From Diphasiastrum complanatum (lineage: Eukaryota > Streptophyta > Lycopodiopsida > Lycopodiales > Lycopodiaceae): DNA of 64,000 nt. The position numbers and the translations under genes were made by a program. The stretch covers positions 30,619-94,618 of the forward strand of contig MU831957.1 in NCBI GenBank assembly GCA_029204225.1. Direction: 5' to 3'. This document shows positions 19,918-28,924 of this stretch, one piece after another. Positions within the stretch are counted from its first letter, which is position 1, and each line of letters opens with the position of its first letter. The notes under the pieces were generated by a model that was not told the DNA's origin, did not search any database, and was given only the letters and a program-made list of their open reading frames with translations.

Positions 19918-20285
19918 AGACCTCCACAAAAAGCATCAGTAGAACTATATAAGTATTTCCCTGAGCTTCCAACTCTAATAGATTCTTCTTTGGAAAGCCC
20001 AGGCTGGAAAAGTTTTGAAGGCATACAGTATATGAGATATGAAATATTCTGTTGATCTGTGTAGACAGGAAATAAGCATTTTGAATTGCAACTTGAAGCA
20101 AGAGGCTTTGTGTGTCCTTGGGCTAGTGAGAGGCCTACATAGCAATAAATTGCTTATATGAATTTCCAAAAAATTGGTGGCACCAGACTGTTGTTACTCA
20201 AGTCAACTTGAAGCTTTACTGATCGAGTCTCATACATGCACAAGTTGGTTGTAATCAAGTTGATTGCAATCGTCCTTACATTATA
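19918..20285 (+). promoter_or_regulatory. 3' flank of LRR copy 2, with polyadenylation signal
   Basis: From the stop codon onward this matches the 3' flank of copy 3: CCTCCACAAAAA.CATCA, AACTATATAAG, GGCCTACATAGCAATAAAT, and more weakly CACAAGTTGGTTGTAAT near 20239. A canonical AATAAA is at 20144-20149. Similarity fades near 20285, which marks the right edge of the duplicated gene unit. Confidence 0.65.
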
Positions 20286-20378
20286 AACTTATAGAAATGT
20301 TACACTTTGTCCAATGTTTGGGAAAGCTGGCATCTCTTGAGAATGGAATCTGCATCTTTCATTGAAAACCGATTTCAC

Positions 20379-20490
20379 AAAAAACTTACAGGAAGTTGAC
20401 TTTCAAAAAATCGATAACTTTTTTAAAAGCAGGAAAAAACTTACAGGAAGTTGACTTTCAAAAAATCAATAACTTTTTTAAAAGCAGGAA
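20379..20490. repeat. 55-bp tandem duplication
   Basis: The segment AAAACTTACAGGAAGTTGAC, continuing through TTTTTTAAAAGCAGGAA, occurs twice in a row with one difference (TCGATAAC versus TCAATAAC). It is non-coding. Confidence 0.85.
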
Positions 20491-20960
20491 ATTTTATGTT
20501 TGTCATTTTTATATGAAAGAATTTTGTGTATAGTAAAGTAAGGAGATCGTTACCAAACTTGGCTTGCATAGGCTTATTGAATTAATAAAATAATTTATGA
20601 ATGCAAATATTAATTAGACAACAATGCTCATACTTTCTTTTTTCTTCTTCTAAGCATGGGTTGCTTTAATAGCTAGTTTTTTTCCTCCACTCTTCATCCC
20701 ATTGATTTTCTTCTTGAAATTTGACTAGGGAAAATGAAGTCCTTTTCGTGTTGAGATATCTAATTTTCTAGTAGTTTTTGTTGGTTTTTTTAAGCAATGA
20801 TAACTGAACATTATAGGGAAATGTAGTCATGCATAATGCACTTACACCAAAGTGACAACTATGTATGGCACCTCGGGCTAACTTGTGCCTTGTGGTGGAA
20901 AGGTGACTTCAAATTTGCCTCAATCAATGAGATTATAGTACTATTTGGACCTTCTCCCAT
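20491..20960. other. No gene recognised
   Basis: AT-rich intergenic DNA between the LRR copy 2 flank and the SINE. Open frames are short and show no domain. Confidence 0.4.
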
Positions 20961-21072
20961 CTTCTCTCTTATAAATGCTTCTTGGTTTCCAAGGGGAGGC
21001 TCGAACCTGAGACCGAAGAAATTTTGGATGTCAAGCTAACCAACTGAGCCAACCCCTTCTCTCTTATAAATG
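20961..21072 (-). mobile_element. tRNA-derived mini-SINE (78 bp) with 17-bp target duplication
   Basis: CTTCTCTCTTATAAATG occurs at 20961-20977 and again at 21056-21072, flanking a 78-bp insert (20978-21055). On the minus strand the insert starts GGGTTGGCTCAGTTGGTTAG and contains GGTTCGAGCCTCC. These are RNA polymerase III A-box and B-box matches at tRNA-like spacing. Arms of a tRNA-like fold are partly present (GGGG at the start against CCCC after the B box). Long target duplications are typical of LINE-mobilised SINEs. A longer relative is at 24409-24564. Confidence 0.8.
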
Positions 21073-22130
21073 ATAGCTCACTCATCATATATGATGACCT
21101 TAGTCCCATTAGAGGCACTAGTGAATTCTGTTTGAAGTATAATGTCCACTTGATAGCACTAGTATCATTAAGTACAATATTTACAATGTGTATCCATAGG
21201 TAGGCCTAGCCAATAAGGAGCACGTGGGCTTCTAGGCGCCTTTACAACAAAAAGGTTGAAATGATCCTAACTTGATTCAATTCCATGATTAAACTTTGAC
21301 CTCTTCGGTATTGATTTGACTTCAACTTTGGGTGTGACGCATGTGGACATCAGCATCTTTGATGTCACTTCAACTTTGGCCGTGACTTGATTTGACATCA
21401 ATGTCTTCAGTGGCGTTTTGACTTTGGATTTTTGTTAGAAAATGATCAAGAGTGGAACCAATTCCCAACATTCCCTTGTAATGAGATTGCAAAACATCAC
21501 AACAACATATTATGGTCAACTTTTATATATTTTGTGATGTGAAATAAAAAATATTTTTTTGATTGGATTGTTGGACTGATTGCTAGAAATCATATTAAAA
21601 ATTTATCAAAAGCAGACATTTTATTAGATCCAAAAAAGAACAACTTTTTAACAAAAGTCAAGTAGTCACATTCTCCTAGGGTCTGATAACAATTGGATGT
21701 CGGATTTCAATGACATCCATATGTTATGCGATGTGTACAACATTTGGAGCCTGTCATGCTTAAATCCACTAAAAAATAATAGGACATACAAGGAATAATC
21801 CTCCAAAACAAAGATCTCCGAAAATATACGAATGACCGAAAATATGATATTAAGCCTTATTGGATAAGCACTCAACATTCAAAATATTAATAGTCCATAA
21901 CATACTAACTACATCATCATTTGACAACAATGACACAAAAACCATAATTAGAACATTACAATTTGCGTTGTACGACAAAACCAACAAAACTATATTTCAA
22001 AATGTGTCATAGTACAAAAACCAATAGAGATATATCCCTTTGGCATTTAAAACTTTAAATCATATTTGCAAATGAGTTTCACACAATACGATATATCTTC
22101 CTCTTCGAATTGATCTTCATCTTCAAATCC
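21073..22130. other. No gene; short TTGACTTCAACTTTGG repeats
   Basis: Between about 21290 and 21430 the unit TTTGACTTCAACTTTGGGTG recurs in degenerate form (CACTTCAACTTTGGCCGTGA, GTTTTGACTTTGG). The rest is AT-rich without a recognised feature. Confidence 0.45.
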
Positions 22131-23240
22131 GTCTGGGACTTGTGCGTCGAACTGCTTCGGAGATTTGACCGCATTCGTGCAAAAATCATAATCCTAGCAA
22201 ACTATGTACTTTTAAGAAGACTACAACTTGTCAAGACTTCAACATTATATGGAACAACTCTTGTTCATTTAGGATGGGTTGATTGAATGAATGTGTTCTC
22301 ATTCACATCCAATCCTTTCACTTTTAGATAGATGAAGTACATATGTTTGCACGAGGTGTATATTTTACCAATGGACCTTTGGAAATCTATGCATGTGCAT
22401 GATGGATCAGCCAAAATTGTAATATCTGTAAACCGTCCTTGATTCATTGCTATCAAAGCCTTTAATGACAAACAACTCTTTTTTCTCTTGTGGTGTCTTT
22501 GTTATTTCTTGAACATTAGCATCTAAATGCAATGCTCTTGCAACTCTGCCCATTGCCTCCTCAAACACACCTAATCTACATCTCATTCTCTTTTCATACA
22601 TTGGACAACATAAATTTTGGATCTATGTCTTGGTTCACCAGTTGTGGATTATAATCAGACGTAGTAGCAGTGTTAACATTAATTGTGAAACCTTGTGTTT
22701 CTTTCAAATGTTTAGTCTCTACTATATCAATATTTAGTATATCAAATTCACCTTGTGTCAATGAAGTGCCTTTCTATACCATCCAACAATCTTTCACAAT
22801 GGCTAGAGCATTAAGAATATTTTTATTTACACTCCATGTGCATAAGATGTCTTCTATGCAAAACTACATGTATTAATTGGATTCACCTTACTATATTTCC
22901 ATAAAACTGGGGGCCATAGTTGTTGCAATTAACTTGTTGCAACATCCTCTACCCTTTGCTTTCATTCCTTGACACTTTAGTTTGCTTGTTGGTCTCAAAT
23001 GATGAATTGCCCACTAACTATTATTGAAATAGCTCTCAATCACAACTTCATGCTTCTGCAAAATCACTTGATTGAACTTTGCATACTCCACAGGGAGAGG
23101 AATTGGATCTTGTTAATTTGTGTTTGGAAGAACAACTATTTCTGTGTTGTCATTAACAACTCCTTCTATGATGCCTTGATATATATGCCACATTGGTCGG
23201 TGAGATATATTATATTTGTCTAACACACACACACACAAAC
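22130..23240 (-). pseudogene. Relic of a SWIM zinc-finger gene (MULE-associated type)
   Basis: On the minus strand 22407-22601 reads EEAMGRVARALHLDANVQE. After a frame change, 22265-22471 reads ADPSCTCIDFQRSIGKIYTS followed by CKHMYFIYLKVKGLDVNEN. The C-T-C..C-K-H arrangement is the CxC..CxH zinc ligand set of a SWIM domain, which often follows MULE transposase domains in plants. Farther upstream the same strand gives interrupted text such as DPIPLPVEYAKFNQVILQKH (about 23040-23110) and KCQGMKAKGRGCCNKL (about 22930-22980). Stops and frame changes show it is not expressed as one protein. It could be a separate MULE relic or the tail of the family seen at 14868-16480. Confidence 0.55.
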
Positions 23241-23479
23241 TATCCAAAAGTCTAAAAAATGTGTGTTCATAGTTCATAAACATGTTGTGTTGAAGATTAT
23301 CTCACAGACAAATTTGTTTTGTCGTAGGATCCTATTTCGCCACCATGTCAACCAGCTTTCCAGCACCTTGTAGTTGTATGCGTGTCCAATTTTTTACCAA
23401 GCATATATTTTGTCAAACACATCATCTGCATCTGATTTGGTAACTATGTTGTTCCATTGAACACACAATCCAATATGTG

Positions 23480-23635
23480 CATGATGTGTCCATCAAGCAC
23501 ACAACGTTCCCATACATGCAGTTCATTACTATTGATAGTCTACACCATGCCAATAGTCGTCCTAACCCATGCAATAGCTCCACACATCACAATATGTGTG
23601 AGTGGGTCCTCACAAGGTTATTAATTACATTTTTG
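23480..23635 (+). repeat. Dispersed repeat, inverted relative to 33035-33185
   Basis: The segment running through CAACGTTCCCATACATG, TGCCAATAGTCGTCCTAACC, CACATCACAATATGTGTGAG and GGTCCTCACAAG is matched, with scattered changes, by the reverse complement of 33035-33185. No terminal repeat or coding frame identifies the element. Confidence 0.7.
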
Positions 23636-24229
23636 GCTTATTTTGGAATAACGAGACGTCTATTTTTCAGTCATTAATCTTTGTCTTGGAGTACAGCTCA
23701 TGTTTGGAAACTACACTAAGCGATAAATTTTCCCATATGGGCTTCACTCTCTATAAGTTAGTAACATCACCTTCATGTGAAATACTTAGATGAAACATTG
23801 AGTGAAGTATTACCTAACTCAGGAGATTAAAGTTAAAGAAAATTAATTATTATAGTATGAACTAATCCACAATCTCTAGCAGACAACTCATAAAGGCTTC
23901 TAGGTACAAATATCCTTAGAATCCAAAATTCTCAAATATAACAATTCATTCAACTAGAATCTCTAGGAGATTCATTAAGATAAAAAATGATTAAACTCAA
24001 TTCTGAGTATCCTAGATACTCTCTTGAGTGAAATGCCCCTCTTTCTAGCATCATATGCAAGAAAAGAGCAACCATTCATCTTAAGAGATTTGCCTGTCCC
24101 CTATAATAACTGGAGATTTAATCAAAAACTATATTCAAGCATCTGTAGACCATAGTCTGTCATCCACTAGATTAAATAAATTTTCCACAAGTACAACAAC
24201 CTACCTTTGTGAGAATGTCTATGAGAACC
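23636..24229. other. No gene recognised
   Basis: AT-rich sequence up to the target duplication of the copia element. Nothing specific was seen. Confidence 0.45.
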
Positions 24230-24234
24230 ATAGG

Positions 24235-24862
24235 TGATGGGACAAGGGAGTGTGAAGAACATGAACGGAGAAGAGAGCAGGAATATTGCAGAACGGCTCT
24301 CTTGTTATAATCAACTGCTAGATGCAATAACAGTCTAATAGAAAGCTTATGTTAAGTGTTCTAATTGCCCAACAGGATCTTAAAAATTAGTTCATACTCA
24401 CAAAAATGCTTCTTGGTTTCCAAGGGGAGGCTTAAACAGAAGGAACTAAGGTACCTCAACAGTCCAAGCAGGCTCTGTTGCACCTAATGCTTGGTCCATA
24501 GTTTATTTTAGAAGACAAAAACTTTGGATGCCAAGCTAACCAGCTGAGCCAACCCCGTTGGGTTATACTCACAAAAATGAGAGTACAGTACACCGAAGAG
24601 ATTAGGAATGGTTTGTGTGTGTGTGTGGTATTATTGGAAGTCAGATTCAATATGAATTTTAGTTCCGAAACAGATTGAAATAGCAGTGTGATAGCGCAAG
24701 TTCCTCATGCATCAAAGATAGCCATCGTCTGATCAGAAACTGAGGAGTCATAGATGTCCGTGTTCTGATCAGAGTGAGTGAACAAATGTTATCAAACAGC
24801 AGTACAGCGCATTCAAATCACAATAAGCATTCATCTACATCATACATAGATAGAAAAGTGTA
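24235..24862 (-). repeat. 3' LTR of the copia element (truncated, carries a SINE)
   Basis: This matches 27397-27912 of the 5' LTR from TGATGGG.CAAGGGAGTGTG to AGATAGAAAAGTGTAT, apart from point changes, a shorter GT run (about 24612-24627 against 27623-27673), a short gap near AGCTTATG, and the 171 bp added by a SINE and its target duplication. Beyond AAAAGTGTAT the two copies differ completely, which marks the deletion join. Confidence 0.85.
24394..24579 (-). mobile_element. Composite tRNA-derived SINE inside the 3' LTR
   Basis: ATACTCACAAAAATG flanks a 156-bp insert (duplications at 24394-24408 and 24565-24579). The 5' LTR has the same site once and empty (27574-27588). On the minus strand the insert begins, after a few bases, with GGGGTTGGCTCAGCTGGTTAG (A-box-like) and ends CCTCCCCTTGGAAACC, as in the mini-SINE at 20978. 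Between the two lies an extra 84-bp block (24438-24521) found alone at 48432-48516. The B-box position reads GTTTAAGCCTCC instead of GGTTCGAGCCTCC. Confidence 0.8.
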
Positions 24863-24864
24863 TG

Positions 24865-25497
24865 GCTTCTTGCCACTTCACAACATCCTTGGAGTTAATT
24901 GCTTCAGCTAGGCTCTCTGGTTCTTCTGATGAAGTCCAGAATGTTTGAGTCAGTGAGGATCTGCGGACGTTTGGTTGACCAGGATGTGATGATGTTTCTT
25001 TTTGAATTTCTCTAGATCTGCTCGAGTTGGCTTGATCTGCTCAACTTCTGTAGATGTAGCTGCAGGTTTTCTGTAGAAGAAACATTATCGTTGGAAGATT
25101 CCATGCTACGTAAAATATGATGAAATGACATAGCATCATTTGCCGATGGTTGTTTGAAATCATAGTATGTATGTTCTTGAAATATTACATCCCTAGAGAC
25201 AAATACTACATTGGTGGATGGATCATAAACTTTATAAGCTTTATGTTCATCAGGATAGCCAATGAAAATACATTTATTTGTCATGTGATCCAACTTCTTC
25301 CTAAGCTGTTTAGGAATGTGAACAAAACATATACAACCAAAGATTTTTAAATGGCTGACACTAGGCTTGTGCCCATGCCAAACCTCATGAAGAGTTTTGT
25401 TGTTGACGACTTTGGTGCTGGATCTGTTCGGCATGTAACAGGCTATGGGAGTAGCTTCTGCCCATAACTTCGCAAATAGGTGTGCTTGATGTAGCAT
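24865..25497 (-). pseudogene. Copia integrase C-terminal region and start of reverse transcriptase
   Basis: The frame 25012-25497 reads MLHQAHLFAKLWAEATPIAC, then LKIFGCICFVHIPKQLRKKL and KCIFIGYPDEHKAYKVYDP. This is the conserved copia stretch after the integrase core. Beyond the stop another segment reads EEPESLAEAINSKDVVKW (about 24870-24925), which normally leads into the reverse transcriptase. There the homology ends at the deletion junction. Confidence 0.85.
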
Positions 25498-25559
25498 GGA
25501 GCTGGCTGAGTTGAGAAGAGTTTGATTCTTCCTTTCTGCACTCCAGTTTTGTTGAGGTG

Positions 25560-25930
25560 AATAGGAAGTGGTGAACTATCTTCTAACGTCATGTTTAGTC
25601 ATGTAGTCGGACATCTCATTAGAGACGTATTCGCCGCCACCATCAATTCGGAGTGCCTTTACTTTTGTAGATGTTTGTGTCTCAACCATGGCCTTGAATC
25701 TCTTGAAACATTCAAAAGCTTTAGTTTTGTGCTTAATGAACATGACTGTAGACCATCTAGAATAATCATCTATGAAAGTGCTAAAATAGATTGCATCTCC
25801 TAAGGACGGAGTTGGCATTGGACCACAAAGATCCCTACGTACAAGATCTAATACATGCTTTGTTTTGTGATTTGGGAAACTTGCTTCTAGAGTGTTTGCC
25901 ATAGACACATGATTCACAAAAGAGAGATTT
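25560..25930 (-). pseudogene. Copia integrase catalytic core
   Basis: The frame reads KHVLDLVRRDLCGPMPTPS, STFIDDYSRWSTVMFIKHK and ALRIDGGGEYVSNEMSDY, with D, D and E of the DDE triad in place. By family it joins the retrotransposon cDNA to the chromosome. A stop and a frame change at about 25570 separate it from the C-terminal region, where the usual PQQNGVAER motif is decayed. It is the same family as the isolated fragment at 3901-4141. Confidence 0.85.
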
Positions 25931-26124
25931 CCTATCTAATGAAGAAGGGAAATACAATTCATCAACAAAGTTATTGTAACACACATAGGAAAGTGATCTT
26001 CTATTCACGTGTCCAAATCGACTATGCCATAGAATAGCATTATCGTTTACATTTTCATGAGAGATGCTAGCTAATGCAACTGAATTAGAGAGTACGTAAA
26101 GATTTTCGACTCTAGTGCATGTAG

Positions 26125-26620
26125 TCAGGGTAGTATCTTCCTCGAATATTGTACACTGCTCATATGAGAAAGTAACAGTGTAGCCCTCATCAGTATCTTA
26201 GAGACTGATAATAGGTTCTTTGATAGCTGAGGAACGTGAAGGACGTTGGGAACACAAATAGATAAACCATTGTTGAATGTGATCTTAACTGTCCCTTTGC
26301 CTTCCACGCGTATGGTGCTTGAATCTCCGAGGTAGATGAATTGATCTCTGTTGTAAGCTGCATACTCAGTAAACCATTCCTTGCGAGAGGTCATGTGTTG
26401 GGTAGCGCCACTGTCCAGGTACCAGCTATCACAGTCTTCGTTGCTGTTGGTGTAAGCCATTAACAAATGTGTATCTCGCTCCTTGAATTCCACCGTATTG
26501 GAGAAGTTTGGCTGTTGACGTTGTTGCTTCTTCACCTCGTTGTAGATCCGGATATGACACTCCTTGATGTCGTGATTGGCTCTCTTGCAATATCTGCAGA
26601 AAAGCTTCTTTCGTGATCCA
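26125..26620 (-). pseudogene. Copia zinc knuckle and protease
   Basis: One continuous frame gives the CCHC knuckle FCRYCKRANHDIKECH (about 26555-26605), then WYLDSGATQHMTSRKEWF with the protease signature DSGATxHM, then GKGTVKITFNNGLSICVPN and VLHVPQLSKNLLSVSKI, leading into the pre-integrase region. The catalytic Asp is intact. The frame ends near 26125 after a shift. Confidence 0.85.
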
Positions 26621-26777
26621 CTATTCTCACCTTGCGTATGAGGCTTCTACTATTGCTGCCGCACTTGATTCTTGCCCTTGGAGTAGTCTTTCTTCTTGGT
26701 GTATAGAGCCATGGATTTCTCTTTGATAGACAAGCTGCTAGTCTTTCTCCACATTTCTTCTTGAAGAAGATGACCGA

Positions 26778-27330
26778 TCACTTTTGAAGAGTGAGGTCGG
26801 GTTGTGTGGAGATCATCACCACAAAGTGTTCATACAACTTTGGAAGAGAAGAAAGCAAGGTCATGACGACAGCATCATCTTGAATAGAACATCCTACAAC
26901 TGATAACTGATCCAATAAAGACTTGAAGCTGTTGATGTGAGAAGTGATAGCAATAGATTCAGACATGCTAAGAGTAAAGAACTTCCTTCTAAGATGTAAT
27001 CTAGTGGTTACATCATGAGTCTCATAGAGATTTGATAACAAATCTAATGCATCCTTAGAGCTTTTGCATGTGGTAACATGGGATATTTGGGAGTCAACCA
27101 GATTGAGTGTGATGCATGTTAAGGCCTTCTGATCTTTGATCTTCCATGCCCTTGCATGATCACCATCTTCTGGTTTCAGGTCAGCACCTTCTACTACATC
27201 CCAAAGATCTATATCTATCAACATCATCCGGAGTTTTAACTTCTAGATGTAGAAGTTAGAACCATCGAACTTGTCAATGCTTCTAGCTTTGCTGGATGAT
27301 GAAGATGAAGAGCTACCTATATGAGCATAC
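26778..27330 (-). pseudogene. Copia gag polyprotein with a Trp-to-stop change
   Basis: The N-terminal segment GSSSSSSSSKARSIDKFDG, then SNFYI, is followed by TAG (27243-27245) where copia gags have a conserved Trp (TGG). After it comes KLKLRMMLIDIDLWDVVEG and the rest of the gag domain (UBN2 type), for example SSKDALDLLSNLYETHDVTT and FFTLSMSESIAITSHINSF. By family, gag builds the virus-like particle. The amber codon alone would stop translation near the start. Confidence 0.8.
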
Positions 27331-27381
27331 TAACAGTAATACAAATAGAACACGCTTAATCTCTCAATTTATATAAGCTAC

Positions 27382-27393
27382 GCTCTGATACCA
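27382..27393 (-). promoter_or_regulatory. Primer-binding site (initiator Met-tRNA)
   Basis: TGGTATCAGAGC on the minus strand, two to three bases inside the 5' LTR end (..CCCCATCA). It is complementary to the 3' end of plant initiator Met-tRNA and is the minus-strand cDNA primer site of copia elements. Confidence 0.9.
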
Positions 27394-27396
27394 ATC

Positions 27397-27619
27397 TGAT
27401 GGGGCAAGGGAGTGTGAAAAATATGAACGGAGAAGAGAGCAGGAATATTGTGGAACGGCTCTCCTGTTACAATCCGCTGCTAGATGCAAAAACAGTCTAA
27501 TAGAAAGCTTATGCTAAGTATAATCATAGCTTTAAGTGTCCTAATTGCCCAACATGATCTTAAAAATTAGTTCATACTCACAAAAATGAGAGTACAGTCC
27601 ACCGAAGAGATTAAGAATG

Positions 27620-27675
<56 letters not shown>

Positions 27676-28919
27676 TATTATTGGAAGTCAGATTCAATAT
27701 GAAGTTTAGTTCTGAAATAGATCGAAATAGCAGTGTGATAGCGCAAGTTCCTCAGGTGTCAAAGACAGCCATCGTCTGATCAGAAACTGAGGAGTCGTAG
27801 ATGTCCAAGTTCTGATCAAAGTGAGTGAACAAATGTTATCAAACAACAATAGATTGCATTCAAATCACAATAAGCATTCATCTACGTTATACATAGATAG
27901 AAAAGTGTATTGCTGCTATATTACACTGAAGCACAACAACAACAGTTACAACCAGAATGACGGTGTAACTGGGAGGCTCAAAATCATTCGTCTCATTGAT
28001 GGAGCGTCTCGAGTAATCTGTGCTGGGATGATCTATTTATAGATTGCATCCATGTATTAACTACATTAAATGTTTGTCACCTATTTAGGTAAGCCGTTGT
28101 ACTTGGTCGTATATGGCTTTTGTGACAACTGTACATAATGTATACTATCAACCCGTAGGGAATGTTGACGTGGACGAGGACGTCACAAATTCTCTCACTT
28201 CGCATTTTTCGTGAAGCGGTTTTCTCTCACTTCGCAAATTTTGGGAAGTGGCTGGGAACGTCCTTCGTTCAAAATAGACGACCTTGGCATTTTCTCTCTC
28301 TTCGAGATTTTGTGAAAAAGTTGAAGGTGCCCTAAAACAGTTCAACTCTCGAAAGTAGATGACCTTCGGGAATTTTTTCTCTCTTCGCATTTTTGCGAAA
28401 AAGTCAAAGGTGGTAAAAAATAGTTGAACTTTGAATTGTGGCAAAATAGTCTAAACTCTTGAACTATGCTAGTTTCGCATTTCAGAAAAATGCAAAAAAA
28501 GCCGACACTGTGAAAAAATAGTTCATTTCTGCAGACTATCGCGACACTTAGAGTATTTTTGCAGACTGTCGCGAAAGTAATGTATTTCTGCAGACATGTC
28601 CTAAATGCTAATTTCATGGAAGTCCTTGAAGATGGCCAAGTCTTCAATGACTTCAAATTATTGAACTTAACATCTGAACTTGAAATCATGACAAGATTAA
28701 GTTACCCTTTGCTGGAGATCAGCCGGAAGCTCGTTGTAGACGTTCTTCAATAAATTGGTTGTCTAAGTTTGTGATTCCTGCAGGTATCAGATAAGCAGAC
28801 GTAGAACCAAAGTTGGTTTCACCTGACCCTAGATCAATGATCAATAAACGTGCAGGACGAATCATGAAATAGAAATTAGTCATTCACCAAGGAGACAACT
28901 GTGGGATTATTTTCCAACA
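27397..28919 (-). repeat. 5' LTR of the copia element (1.5 kb)
   Basis: On the minus strand it runs from TGTTGGAAAATAATCCCACA to ..CTTGCCCCATCA. The left third (27397-27912) is confirmed by the truncated 3' LTR; the rest is bounded by the target duplication. It holds a (TG)25 run at 27623-27673. In the presumed U3 part (28180-28420) there are repeated TTCTCTCACTTCGCATTTTT-type units, some with a GCGAA partner. Confidence 0.8.
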
Positions 28920-28924
28920 ATAGG

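Larger units (their letters stand above)
24235..28919 (-). mobile_element. Ty1/copia retrotransposon, internally deleted
   Basis: The element is flanked by the 5-bp direct repeat ATAGG at 24230-24234 and 28920-28924. Its outer ends read TG (24235) and CA (28918-28919) on the plus strand. On the minus strand the order is 5' LTR (27397-28919), primer-binding site (27382-27393), gag, zinc knuckle, protease, integrase, then the first residues of the reverse-transcriptase region, directly joined at about 24863 to a partial 3' LTR (24235-24862). Reverse transcriptase, RNase H, polypurine tract and the U3 part of the 3' LTR are missing. One deletion between pol and the 3' LTR explains this. It could not move by itself. 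Confidence 0.85.

Noticed and set aside
20978-21055. A functional tRNA gene
   Set aside because: A and B boxes are present, but the acceptor stem does not pair fully, no clear anticodon arm forms, and the target duplications mark a SINE.
28780-28805. A second primer-binding site (GGTATCAGATAAGC)
   Set aside because: It lies inside the 5' LTR, is missing the leading TG, reads ATAAGC instead of AGAGC, and has no LTR end beside it.
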